A DNA stretch of 40,367 nt. Origin: Bacteroidaceae bacterium (GTDB lineage Bacteria; Bacteroidota; Bacteroidia; Bacteroidales; Bacteroidaceae). The notes beneath the pieces are model-generated. The model worked only from the letters and a program-made list of their open reading frames with translations. It was not told where the DNA came from and made no database searches. The stretch lies in contig JAILRU010000095.1 of assembly GCA_024697945.1 (NCBI GenBank), positions 1 to 40,367 of the forward strand, written 5' to 3'. The translations under genes were made by a program, and so were the position numbers. Shown piece by piece: positions 21,258 to 30,334 of the stretch. Each line of letters opens with the position of its first letter. The first letter of the stretch is position 1.

Positions 21258-24200
21258 TTAGAGGCTTTGGATGAGCAGTACCAAGTCTTGGGCATTGATT
21301 TTGCCGTCATTATTCAGGTCTGCTGCTTCTGGGACAAAGTCCTCGACAGGCTTGCCTACGATGTATGCCCTAAGCGCCTGATAGTCGGATGCATCCACCT
21401 TGCCATCGCCGTTCACATCGCCGGGGATGACTGGTTCGGGATGGTCGATGAAGAAGTCGTAAGGCGTATAGTTGGTGGCCTCCATCGTCCAGTCGTCTTC
21501 CCGCTCGTCAATGAGCACCCATCCCGGGTCGGCGGGGTCAGTCAACTGGGTATTGCTGCCATAGAGCTTCCAGGAACAGGGATTGCGGTCGGGACAATCC
21601 TCTGTATCGTTGGCAGTATAGATGCGATAGCCATAGGCATCGACCTCGTTGCAGGCATCGAAGAGGAAATAGGAATAACCGTAGAAGGGAGCACAATACT
21701 TGGTCTTGACACGATTGTCGGCTGCATTATCCCAGTCTTCACCGCCATAACCTTCGGGACCTCCGGCATAGATATAAAGGTCTTTCACTTCCTTGAGCGA
21801 CTTGTCGAGTATATCGAACTCCGAGAACTGTATGGTGCCCCAGGAGCCGCCTTGCACTCTCGTGACGACGAGATTGTAATAGCGGCATTTCGACGCATCG
21901 TCACTGATATTGGTATAGTGTCCGTCCTTCTCATAGACCGTACCACTTGTCTTGCGGAGCACGGGATAAGGGTCAGGCTCATTGCCATTATCGAGGTTCT
22001 GGTGCCAACTGCCGCCGCTTGCGCTGGCATTGAGCTGATAGCAGAGGTAGCCGTTGCCCACCTGTACTGGCGTCATGTTATTGGTCTGCCCGGAGGTGTA
22101 GTCCCAACAATTATCGATGGTAAGGCTCTTGTTGGCAAAAGCGAACTCCTTGCCTTCCATCGCTCCGCTTATCTTACCGATGTTGTAGCTGTTCTCCACA
22201 GCCAACTTACCGGCGGAGGGACCGACAAGGGCTCCCGCATTGCTTTGGGCAGTAATGCTGCCTGTATTGCTGCAGTTGGCAATGCGGAATGTTGCCAACA
22301 CACGGCCTAAGCCGACAAGAGCTCCTGCATTGCTTTCCGCAGCAGTGACAGACCCATGGTTCTCGATGCCGGAGATGGTGACGGTACCATTGCGGGCGGC
22401 ACCTATGAGCATGCCGACATTATTGTTCCCCTGGACGGAGCATGTCTCATCGAAGACGATGTTGCTCACCGAGCAGAAACCGGCATATCCAATAAGGCCC
22501 ACTGCATCACCGCCACTGATATGGAAATTACGGATGGTATGTCCCTTGCCGTCAATGCTGCCCGCAAAAGGGCCTGAGAGCAGGCCTATTGGCTTGAAAT
22601 CTTCGTTGTAGTACGACATGTCAATGTCGGCGGCAAGCGCGGCCTTTGCATCGGTCATGCCCTCTTGATTAACCATCTGGCTAAAGGTGCAGAGGTCCAA
22701 GCCGGATGCAATCTGATAGATGCCGTTCTCCTGGCGTATCGTGCCGTAGGAAAGCATCTGGTCCATCCAAGCAACACGGTCATAGACGAAATCACGCACA
22801 CGGTCCACCTCCTTTTCCCAAGAGCCGGGGACAGCGGGATTGAGCGAAAGCCATTGGTTGAGGTAGGGCCAACGGATGAAGTTCAGGGTAGCAGAGCTGC
22901 GAATCTCATTACGCAGGGAATCCACATCGGCTGCCACATCTTCCGGATTGAACGCACCTTTCTTGCGAAGCCTTGCCCACATCTCCTGCAATTGCGCAAA
23001 GACAGAGGGGTCGGACAGAATACGGCTGACGAGTTTTCCATACTGGCCGGTCTGACGCACCTTATAGGTCCAGTCCATGTACTCGTTGGCAGGATAGGTG
23101 GTCTGGTCGTTCTCGAGCGCAAGGTCCGCGTCCCACACCGGTCCGTTGTAGAAGTGGTCGTCGCCGCGCTCCTTATAAAGGAAGACCTGACAAATCATGT
23201 CAGTATTGCCGTTAAACTCGCTTGTAAGGAACCATCTGAGGAACGACTCGATGTCCAGGACGGAGCGCATACCCTTCTCCGGGTCGGTATAGTCCGAGCC
23301 GAAGACGATGTCCTCCATAGCATTCCAGGTGTTCCGGATATATCGGAACTGGGCAGACTGCATAACTTCCTCATCGGGTTCATGTACCGACATGGTGTTC
23401 CCGTACGATGACAGGAAATGGTAAGTCTCCCGGCTATAATTGTTATCCGCTTCGACGAAGTAACCACCCGTGATGGTCTCCTCGTCTATGTCCCATTCGC
23501 CCATTTCGGTGATGTCGATGCGATTGGGGTCAACAGAGACGGCATCTGCCAGGGTATATGTGCCGTGATAGTCACCATTCACAACGAGGTCAACGACCTG
23601 GCTCCAAGGTGTCCAATGCATCTCTGCACGCTTCGACATGGCCCATGCCACGGGGTTGCGCATCAGCGTCTTGTCGCGATAACTGTTGATGAGTACCCAC
23701 TTCTTGCACTTGGTGGGCGACTCGTTATTTCCTCCCCTCATGACGTGGTGGCTCTTGCCGTCATTGTACTTCATGCGGAAAGCCTTGTTCTCGTGTGTGG
23801 AAGAGTAGTTGCCGCGGACACGGAACAGGATGGGGTACTCCTGCACCATCCTGCCGCCCTCGTAGATGAGCACCGACTGCGACTCGAAGTCCTCGCCGCG
23901 AACGGTGGGCAGGATGTTGTTTTCCACATGGATGCTGAGCGTGGGCAGGTTGGTAATCTGGAAGAACCTGCTGTCGTCACCCTCACCGGCATGGCCATAG
24001 AACTGCAGTTCGGCAATATTACAATAAGAGCCTGCACTGCCCACATAACGAACATAACGGAAGCCACGACTTACGTTCACATTGGCTCTCGTATTAGTCC
24101 CCTTGTCGGGCTTGTCGCTGATAAAGTAAAGCGGCATAGCATCCATAAAATCAGGACTGTTTGCGCCCTCGAAAAGGCTAAGCAGCATGCGGTCGGGACC

Positions 24201-24488
24201 CTGACTGCCCGGAGCCGGTGTATAGCAGACACGGGTAATGACGTATGGTTCTCCCAAGTCAAGACCCACCCATTGCATCTTGTCAGCATTGGTACTATAG
24301 TAGGTCGAGGCATCGCCATCAAAAGCAAGAACTGCCTTCGACTCAGAGCCGGAGCACATCACCGTGCCTTCGAGGAGATGGTCAACAGCCCCGTCAAAGG
24401 CATGCAACACATTTGACAAAAGTAATAAAGACAGCAGGAGGGATAGCCTGCGAAAGAAAGAATCCTGAGTTACGAGTTCACAGTTCAT
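21258..24488 (-). CDS. Secreted CotH-kinase protein with discoidin, GLUG-like and dockerin domains
   Basis: This is a 1076-residue exported protein. The signal peptide spans about 12-30. An F5/8C discoidin domain follows (about 35-168). Then comes a CotH-type kinase-like domain (about 180-520) with ILFRVRGNYSSTHENKAFRMK, KKWVLINSYRDKTLMRNPVAW and the late motif NGPVWDADLALEN, where bacterial CotH proteins have WD(F/Y)DLAxGN. About 640-800 is GLUG-like repeats (AGALVGLGRVLATF, SNAGALVGPSAG). About 870-1010 is one module of the type repeated in the 15497-20632 protein. The end is a type I dockerin (DVNGDGKVDASDYQALRAYI and DLNNDGKINAQDLVLLIQSL). CotH-dockerin fusions are known from cellulosome producers. 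The start codon lies in a heptad repeat: an upstream ATG (24495) hits a stop within five codons. Confidence 0.85.
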   Translation of the reverse strand: MNCELVTQDSFFRRLSLLLSLLLLSNVLHAFDGAVDHLLEGTVMCSGSESKAVLAFDGDASTYYSTNADKMQWVGLDLGEPYVITRVCYTPAPGSQGPDRMLLSLFEGANSPDFMDAMPLYFISDKPDKGTNTRANVNVSRGFRYVRYVGSAGSYCNIAELQFYGHAGEGDDSRFFQITNLPTLSIHVENNILPTVRGEDFESQSVLIYEGGRMVQEYPILFRVRGNYSSTHENKAFRMKYNDGKSHHVMRGGNNESPTKCKKWVLINSYRDKTLMRNPVAWAMSKRAEMHWTPWSQVVDLVVNGDYHGTYTLADAVSVDPNRIDITEMGEWDIDEETITGGYFVEADNNYSRETYHFLSSYGNTMSVHEPDEEVMQSAQFRYIRNTWNAMEDIVFGSDYTDPEKGMRSVLDIESFLRWFLTSEFNGNTDMICQVFLYKERGDDHFYNGPVWDADLALENDQTTYPANEYMDWTYKVRQTGQYGKLVSRILSDPSVFAQLQEMWARLRKKGAFNPEDVAADVDSLRNEIRSSATLNFIRWPYLNQWLSLNPAVPGSWEKEVDRVRDFVYDRVAWMDQMLSYGTIRQENGIYQIASGLDLCTFSQMVNQEGMTDAKAALAADIDMSYYNEDFKPIGLLSGPFAGSIDGKGHTIRNFHISGGDAVGLIGYAGFCSVSNIVFDETCSVQGNNNVGMLIGAARNGTVTISGIENHGSVTAAESNAGALVGLGRVLATFRIANCSNTGSITAQSNAGALVGPSAGKLAVENSYNIGKISGAMEGKEFAFANKSLTIDNCWDYTSGQTNNMTPVQVGNGYLCYQLNASASGGSWHQNLDNGNEPDPYPVLRKTSGTVYEKDGHYTNISDDASKCRYYNLVVTRVQGGSWGTIQFSEFDILDKSLKEVKDLYIYAGGPEGYGGEDWDNAADNRVKTKYCAPFYGYSYFLFDACNEVDAYGYRIYTANDTEDCPDRNPCSWKLYGSNTQLTDPADPGWVLIDEREDDWTMEATNYTPYDFFIDHPEPVIPGDVNGDGKVDASDYQALRAYIVGKPVEDFVPEAADLNNDGKINAQDLVLLIQSL

Positions 24489-24494
24489 AGTTCA
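24474..24494. repeat. Heptad repeat providing the CotH gene start
   Basis: Three 7-bp units (GAGTTCA, CAGTTCA, TAGTTCA) repeat. On the minus strand each carries ATGAACT or TGAACT, giving closely spaced ATG and TGA codons; the first residues MNCELV are encoded here. Confidence 0.75.
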
Positions 24495-24530
24495 TTTGTG
24501 TTATGCACTCTTACGCACAAAAAAGTGCCG

Positions 24531-24538
24531 CAAAGTTA
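24531..24538 (-). promoter_or_regulatory. Bacteroidetes -7 box for the CotH gene
   Basis: On the minus strand this reads TAACTTTG, an exact TAnnTTTG match about 43 bp upstream of the ATG. A -33 element at the normal spacing is not evident. Confidence 0.6.
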
Positions 24539-24676
24539 GCATTTTTTACAATATCCCTATACATTTTTCGTCCTTTTAGTTGTTTTTTTGTCCCATAATC
24601 CGTCAAAAAAGTCCGTTTTTGGGAAAATAGAACAAACTTCGTGCCTCATTTTATATATTATGTCAGAAAAAAATTG

Positions 24677-24684
24677 TTACTTTG
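24677..24684 (+). promoter_or_regulatory. Possible -7 box for the RND efflux operon
   Basis: TTACTTTG resembles the TAnnTTTG box with one mismatch and lies about 53 bp upstream of the adaptor gene ATG. It is divergent from the box at 24531-24538. The gap 24489-24736 holds nothing else I can support. Confidence 0.35.
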
Positions 24685-24736
24685 CGCCGCGAAAAAAAGA
24701 GGATAAAAGAACTATTGAAGATTTGACATTAAAACT

Positions 24737-25774
24737 ATGAATAAAAGGTTGATTCCCACATTCCTGATTTTACTGTTGGCAGCTTGCGGGAAAAACGAGA
24801 CGAACTATAAGGTGGAAGCACTGAAAGTCACTACCGAGACGGTCAGTGCCGGCATTGCCAATACAGGTAAAAACTATGTAGGCAAGGTGGAGGAAGAAAG
24901 CATGACGCCTGTCAGTTTCACAGGCATGGGCACTGTCTCCAAAGTCTATATTGAGGAAGGGCAATACGTAAGGAAAGGACAACTCATTGCAGAGATGGAC
25001 CCCACGCAATGCCAAAATGCCTATGAGGCAGCCAAGGCAACCCTGGACCAAGCTCTTGATGCACAAGAGCGTATGGAGGTGCTTCACAAGGCACAGTCCA
25101 TCCCCGACATCGACTGGGTAAACGTTCTGACGAAGGTGCGCACAGCCCAGTCTGCTTATGACATAGCCAACAAAGCTCTGATGGACTGCCGTCTGATAGC
25201 TCCCTGCAACGGCATTGTGGGCAAGAAGCTTATGGAAAGCGGCATGACGACCATACCCTCGCAACCAGTATGTACTATCCTGGACATCACGAAGGTCAAG
25301 GTCAAGGTCTCTGTCCCCGAAAAGGAGATTTCACTCTTTAACCCCGATATGAACAAGGGCAAAGGCGTTACCATCACCTCGGCGGCACTTGGTGGCAAGA
25401 CCTTCAACAGTACCCAGTTCGTCCGCAGCGTACAAGGCGATGCCCTGACACATACCTACGACGTCCGTTTCTCCCTGCCCAACCCAGACAACGAATTGCT
25501 TCCGGGCATGGTGGTGAACGTTTCGCTGGATACTGACGAGGATGACCCCGAGAACAAGACTGTGACAGTGCCTGTTCGCAGTGTGCAGCAAAGTGCTAAT
25601 GGTGATCAATTCGTTTGGATTGCCGAGGGCGGCAAGGCACACCGCAGAATTGTTAATATCGGCCCGACATACGGTGACCGCATTACCATTCTCTCAGGTC
25701 TGGCCATAGGGGACAAAGTCATTGTCAAAGGTTACCAGAAGGTCAGTGACAATTCTGAGATTATTGCAGATTAG
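24737..25774 (+). CDS. RND efflux periplasmic adaptor lipoprotein (MFP family)
   Basis: This 345-residue membrane-fusion protein bridges the inner-membrane RND pump and the outer-membrane TolC-type channel. It has a lipoprotein signal (ILLLAAC, lipidated Cys at about 17). The lipoyl/biotinyl-like halves are VSKVYIEEGQYVRKGQLIAEMD and LIAPCNGIVGKKLMESGMTT, on either side of a short helical hairpin (about 95-145, shorter than in AcrA). Beta-barrel and membrane-proximal regions follow (LPNPDNELLPGMVVNVSL, GDRITILSGLAIGDKVIVKG). It is first in a rightward operon with the pump (37 bp downstream) and channel. The stop codon lies in a heptad repeat (25769-25825). Confidence 0.92.
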   Translation: MNKRLIPTFLILLLAACGKNETNYKVEALKVTTETVSAGIANTGKNYVGKVEEESMTPVSFTGMGTVSKVYIEEGQYVRKGQLIAEMDPTQCQNAYEAAKATLDQALDAQERMEVLHKAQSIPDIDWVNVLTKVRTAQSAYDIANKALMDCRLIAPCNGIVGKKLMESGMTTIPSQPVCTILDITKVKVKVSVPEKEISLFNPDMNKGKGVTITSAALGGKTFNSTQFVRSVQGDALTHTYDVRFSLPNPDNELLPGMVVNVSLDTDEDDPENKTVTVPVRSVQQSANGDQFVWIAEGGKAHRRIVNIGPTYGDRITILSGLAIGDKVIVKGYQKVSDNSEIIAD

Positions 25775-25825
25775 GGATTAGAGATTATGGGAACAACTAC
25801 GAACTTTGACTATGAACTCTGAACT
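25769..25825. repeat. Heptad repeats at the adaptor/pump gene junction
   Basis: Units GATTAGG, GATTAGA and GATTATG are followed by AACTACG, AACTTTG, a 6-bp ACTATG and AACTCTG. The first supplies the TAG stop of the adaptor gene (25772-25774). The later ones supply the ATG (25812) and codons MNSEL of the RND pump gene. Confidence 0.75.
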
Positions 25826-28800
25826 AAATCGCCACTGGTCTGCATGGCCACTCAAAAACTGGGGCATCACTGCGCTTATCACCGTCATATTGCTTGTCTT
25901 CGGTCTCTACGGACTTTATCAGATGCCGAAGGACGAGTTTCCTCCCTTCACTATGCGAATGGGAGTTATTGTGGCTGTCATGCCCGGTGCAACGAGCGAA
26001 GAGATAGAAGCACAGGTGGCACGCCCCCTGGAACGCTACATCTTCAGCTTCAATGAGGTGAACCGCGCAAAGACGACGACAAGGAGCATGAACGACATGT
26101 GCTTCATGAGGGTTTTCTTCGACCCGAAGCTTACAAAGCTTGGCCCCGTGTGGAACAAGATGAAGCATAACATTAATGCCTTCAAAAGCCAGTTGCCAGC
26201 GGGTGTTGTGGCACTTCTCGTCATGGATGACTTCGGCGATGCTGCTGCCCTGCTCATCACGTTGGAAAGCGACGAGCGTTCCTACCGCGAGCTCCAGGAG
26301 TACAGCGATGAACTGGCCGACCGCCTGCGTCGCGTCAAGAGCGTCAGCAACGTGCGTCAATTTGGGGAGAAGAAGGAACAGATAAGCATATATGTAGATC
26401 GCGAACGCCTTGCCGCATACGGTATCGGGCAGCTTTCCCTCATATCAGCCCTTTCGAACGAAGGACTCACAACCCTAAGCGGAAGCGTCAGCTCAGCACA
26501 GACAAATATCCCGCTACACTTAGCCACGACACGCCACTCCGAGCAGGAAGTGATGGACCATATCATTTATTCCGATGCCAATGGCCAAGTGGTCCGGGTG
26601 CGCGACATTGCCGAAGTGCGGCGAGAATATGACACAAGCGACAAATACATCGAGAGCAATGGCAAGCGATGTGTCTTGCTGGCACTCGAGATGAGCGAAG
26701 GGAAAAACATCCTTCACTATGGCGATGACGTCAATAAGGTCATCGATACTTTCCGCAAAGAATACCTGCCTGCCGACGTTGATGTGCTTCGCATCACCGA
26801 CCAGCCAAAGATTGTAAAGGATAGCGTAGAGGATTTTTTGTTTAACCTTCTTTTGTCAATGGCAGTCATCATCCTGGTTATGATGTTGCTCTTCCCCCTC
26901 CGAAGTGCCCTTGTGGCTGCCATCACCATACCGCTCTCCACCTTCATCAGCATCAGCATCATGTACGTGCTCGGCATCCCCCTGAACATCATCACACTGG
27001 CTTCGCTCATCATCGTGCTTGGTATGATTGTGGATAACAGCATCGTCGTCATTGACGGCTATCTGGGATACCTTAAGGAAGGGATGGAGCGGTATGACGC
27101 TGCTGTCATGTCAGTCAAGCAATACTTCATGCCTATGCTGTTGGCTACGGTCTGCATCTGTGCCATCTTCTTTCCCGTCCTCTTCACAATGTCGGGTGAG
27201 GCAGGCGATGTCATTGCCCATTTCCCTAGCACCATCACCATTTGCCTGATAGTTAGCCTGATAGTGGCTGCCTGTATCATCCCTGCCCTGAACGTACGTA
27301 TCATCACGAAGGTTCCGAAAGAAGGTTCGAAAAAATTCGACATTACGAAATGGGCCCAGGACTTCTACGTAAAGGTACTGGATTGGACGTTCGACTATCC
27401 CTGGCTAACAATTATTGGCAGTATCGTGCTAGTTGCCGTTACCTCTCTTATCTTCCTGACCCTGAAGTTCCGGCAATTCCCCAATGCCGACCGCGACCAG
27501 TTCGCCTGCGAGGTATATTTGCCGCAAGGTGCCGGTTTGGATGAGACAAAAGCCATCACGGAAGCGCTGTGCGACTCACTTAGTCAAGATGACCGTGTAG
27601 CAAGCATCACGACATTCATGGGCTGCGGTTCCCCACGTTTTCAGGTAACCTACGAGCCGCAGTTAGACGCCAAGAATTTTGCCCAGCTCATCGTCAATAC
27701 ACACAACAAGAATGAGACCCTCGAGGTGCTGGACAAATACGCACCCAAGCTGAGCAACAATTGGCCGGGTGCCTACGTCCGCTTCAAACAGCTGGACTAC
27801 CTGCTTGCACCGACCTACGAGTACCGCTTCTATGGCAGTGACTTTGATAGCATTCAGCTTGCAGCAGAGCGACTGATGGAACGGATGCGAGAAATGCCTG
27901 AATTGGAATGGGTACACACGGACTACGACCTGCCCTCCCCCATCGTGGATATAAAGCTCGACCCCGTCATCTCCTCGCAGCTTGGCATCTCGCGCACTAT
28001 GGCAGAACTGCAACTGACCCTGCAAACAGGCAAGACCCCGATTGCATCCATTTGGGAAGGAAACTACGAAGTGCCTATCGTACTGCGGGACAAGCAGACA
28101 GAAGAAATGCAATTGAGTGATGTGGGGAACCTCTACGTCACGCCATTGACCCAGGCGCTCAAAAGCGTTCCTCTGCGCCAGGTGGCCGATGTCGAGACGC
28201 ATTGGACGCAAACAAACATCTTCCACCGTAACGGAGAGCGTTGCATCACGGTGACGGCAGAGAACAAACGCGGCGTATTGGCATCCAAAATACAGAACCG
28301 AATTAAGAAGATTTTGGAGAAAGAATTGCAACTGCCTTCCGGCGTTCGTACGGAGATAGGCGGTGAGCCTGAAGCAAACAATGAGACAGTGCCTGAGGTG
28401 GCACTGGGCCTCATCATCGCAGTTATCATCATATTCTTCTTCATGCTCTTCAACTTCCGCCGCTTTGGCCTGACAGGCATCTGCATGGTTGCCATGCTAC
28501 TCTCCTTGCCTGGTGCCATGATAGGCTTGGGCATTGCCGACATCACACTCGGACTGACCGGTCTGTTCGGCTTCATCACACTCATGGGCATCATTATGCG
28601 TAACGAGATACTCATCTTCGAGCATGCCGACCAGAAGATTGCAGAAGGCATGAAAGTCCGCGAGGCTGCTTGGGATGCCGGACGCCGACGCATGGTGCCT
28701 ATCTTCCTGACGACTGCCACAACAGCTGTCGGAGTCATCCCGATGATAATGAGTGGCTCCTCGTTCTGGCAGCCTGTGGGCATCATCATCTTTTCCGGAG

Positions 28801-28904
28801 GCATTGGCACACTTATCCTTGTGGTAACAGTGCTGCCAGTGGTCTATTGGAAACTGAATCAAAACAAAGACCAAAATAAAACAAATGAGTCCAATGAGAC
28901 ATAA
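25812..28904 (+). CDS. RND family inner-membrane efflux permease
   Basis: This roughly 1030-residue proton-driven exporter belongs to the AcrB/MexF-like group. A first transmembrane helix (about 15-35) is followed by a large periplasmic domain, a bundle of helices (about 330-540) with the conserved proton-relay motif GMIVDNSIVVIDG, a second periplasmic domain, and a final helix bundle with TGLFGFITLMGIIMRNEILI. Substrate cannot be read. A TTG six bases earlier keeps the frame open, but the ATG at 25812 gives the more usual start, MNSELNRHWSAWPLKNWGIT. The start codon lies in heptad repeats. It overlaps the TolC-like gene by 20 bp (11 bp if that gene starts at 28894), as expected of a coupled operon. 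Confidence 0.93.
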   Translation: MNSELNRHWSAWPLKNWGITALITVILLVFGLYGLYQMPKDEFPPFTMRMGVIVAVMPGATSEEIEAQVARPLERYIFSFNEVNRAKTTTRSMNDMCFMRVFFDPKLTKLGPVWNKMKHNINAFKSQLPAGVVALLVMDDFGDAAALLITLESDERSYRELQEYSDELADRLRRVKSVSNVRQFGEKKEQISIYVDRERLAAYGIGQLSLISALSNEGLTTLSGSVSSAQTNIPLHLATTRHSEQEVMDHIIYSDANGQVVRVRDIAEVRREYDTSDKYIESNGKRCVLLALEMSEGKNILHYGDDVNKVIDTFRKEYLPADVDVLRITDQPKIVKDSVEDFLFNLLLSMAVIILVMMLLFPLRSALVAAITIPLSTFISISIMYVLGIPLNIITLASLIIVLGMIVDNSIVVIDGYLGYLKEGMERYDAAVMSVKQYFMPMLLATVCICAIFFPVLFTMSGEAGDVIAHFPSTITICLIVSLIVAACIIPALNVRIITKVPKEGSKKFDITKWAQDFYVKVLDWTFDYPWLTIIGSIVLVAVTSLIFLTLKFRQFPNADRDQFACEVYLPQGAGLDETKAITEALCDSLSQDDRVASITTFMGCGSPRFQVTYEPQLDAKNFAQLIVNTHNKNETLEVLDKYAPKLSNNWPGAYVRFKQLDYLLAPTYEYRFYGSDFDSIQLAAERLMERMREMPELEWVHTDYDLPSPIVDIKLDPVISSQLGISRTMAELQLTLQTGKTPIASIWEGNYEVPIVLRDKQTEEMQLSDVGNLYVTPLTQALKSVPLRQVADVETHWTQTNIFHRNGERCITVTAENKRGVLASKIQNRIKKILEKELQLPSGVRTEIGGEPEANNETVPEVALGLIIAVIIIFFFMLFNFRRFGLTGICMVAMLLSLPGAMIGLGIADITLGLTGLFGFITLMGIIMRNEILIFEHADQKIAEGMKVREAAWDAGRRRMVPIFLTTATTAVGVIPMIMSGSSFWQPVGIIIFSGGIGTLILVVTVLPVVYWKLNQNKDQNKTNESNET

Positions 28905-30270
28905 GCTCCTACCCTTCTTCCTTTCATTCTTCATTTTTCATGCTTCATGCGTCTCCTTTGTTTCTGCCCAGCCGCTGACACTGGAGCAGTGTCTTGACCG
29001 CGCTCGTCAGAACAACCGTGAGCTGTGCAATGCTGCACTCGACATTCAATCCGCCAATGAGCAGAAAAAGGAAGTCTTTACCTACTACTTCCCTCGCATC
29101 AGTGCCAACGTCATGGCGTTCCAATTCTTTGACGAACTGGTTAATGCCAGCGGAAACCTTCCACAGGAATATGCTTCAATAGCCAAACTGCTCTCACCTA
29201 CTACCAATAGCACACACTTCGAGATTTCAGAATTCAATCGTGCCTACGCATTGTCTGCCACACTCGTCCAACCACTCTACTTTGGAGGACAGATTATCAA
29301 TGGCAACAAACTCGCCAAAGTGCAACAGGATGTAATGAAGCTTAAACTGCAGATGACAGAGAGTGAATTGTTGCAAAAAGTGACAGAATGCTACTGGCAA
29401 CTGGCTTGCGTTCGTTACAACCTGAACACGATTGAGGCTGCCGAGGAAATGTTGGAACGTGTGCAGTCTCAGGTGAATACTTTCATGGAGGCAGGCGTCA
29501 CCACACGCAACTCACAGCTCAGGGTACACCTGCGTCAGCAAGAACTCTCCAGCTTACGCCTCAAGCTCGAGAACACAGACCACATACTGCTGCTGCTACT
29601 CGCCCAACTGATAGGCATCGCTCCAGAAGATGCCAACGAGAACTTCGACATCGTCGTTGAAGACAGGCCTGTAGAAGAGCCCATCGAGATGAAAGAGAGC
29701 CCGTTGACTTATTCGCCCGAGCACCGTGTAGAGTTGCAACTGGCGCACAAAGCAGTAAAGGCTCAAGCCTTGGAGATAAAAATGGAACGCGGCAAATACC
29801 TGCCTCATCTAGGCATTGGCGTGGGCGTTTATAACTCAGGGCTTGGCGGTTTCTCCAAAGAGTTCAGAAACTACATCTGCCCTTACCTGAACAATGGCTT
29901 CGTCTTTGGCACGCTCTCCATTCCCATCAGTGACTGGTGGGGCGGCAGCCATGCCATAAAACGGCAGAAAATCAAACTGAAGCAGGTCCAGAATATCCGC
30001 GACGATGCCCGAGAGTTGCTGCAGATTGATATCGAACGTGCTTGGTCAAACCTGCAGGAAGCTTACAAGCAGACCTTGATTGCACAGGCCAGTTGCGAAG
30101 AGGCTGCCGAGAACCTGCGCATAACTTCCGACCAGTACAAGATGAGCACCTGCACGCTGACCGAACTGCTCGATGCCGAGACGCTCGACCGTAAGGCACA
30201 GAACGACCTCTCCCAGGCTAAGGCTAACTACCAGATTGCCCTGGCCAATTACCGACGCAAAATAATCTAA
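28885..30270 (+). CDS. TolC-family outer-membrane efflux channel
   Basis: This 461-residue protein is the third component of the RND system. It has a signal peptide (core LPFFLSFFIFHASCVSFVSA), then the usual two helical-hairpin repeats: LTLEQCLDRARQNNREL starts the first, and SPEHRVELQLAHKAVKAQAL starts the second. Between them is a YFGGQIINGNKLAKVQQD region near the beta-barrel. The chain ends LSQAKANYQIALANYRRKII. Two start codons are possible, 28885 and 28894 (MRHKLLPFF); the second gives a cleaner signal peptide. It trimerises in the outer membrane to form the exit duct. Confidence 0.92.
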   Translation: MSPMRHKLLPFFLSFFIFHASCVSFVSAQPLTLEQCLDRARQNNRELCNAALDIQSANEQKKEVFTYYFPRISANVMAFQFFDELVNASGNLPQEYASIAKLLSPTTNSTHFEISEFNRAYALSATLVQPLYFGGQIINGNKLAKVQQDVMKLKLQMTESELLQKVTECYWQLACVRYNLNTIEAAEEMLERVQSQVNTFMEAGVTTRNSQLRVHLRQQELSSLRLKLENTDHILLLLLAQLIGIAPEDANENFDIVVEDRPVEEPIEMKESPLTYSPEHRVELQLAHKAVKAQALEIKMERGKYLPHLGIGVGVYNSGLGGFSKEFRNYICPYLNNGFVFGTLSIPISDWWGGSHAIKRQKIKLKQVQNIRDDARELLQIDIERAWSNLQEAYKQTLIAQASCEEAAENLRITSDQYKMSTCTLTELLDAETLDRKAQNDLSQAKANYQIALANYRRKII

Positions 30271-30298
30271 GGCCCCCAAAAGCCTTTGCCCTCTTTCG

Positions 30299-30306
30299 TA
30301 ACTTTG
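30299..30306 (+). promoter_or_regulatory. Bacteroidetes -7 box for the 30335-38626 gene group
   Basis: TAACTTTG is an exact TAnnTTTG match 28 bp upstream of the ATG at 30335. A weak hairpin (AAGGC...GCCTT, 30269-30286) lies between it and the efflux operon stop. No good -33 element is visible at 19-21 bp. Confidence 0.6.
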
Positions 30307-30334
30307 CTCCGTTAAACCATTATATTTTAGCTTT

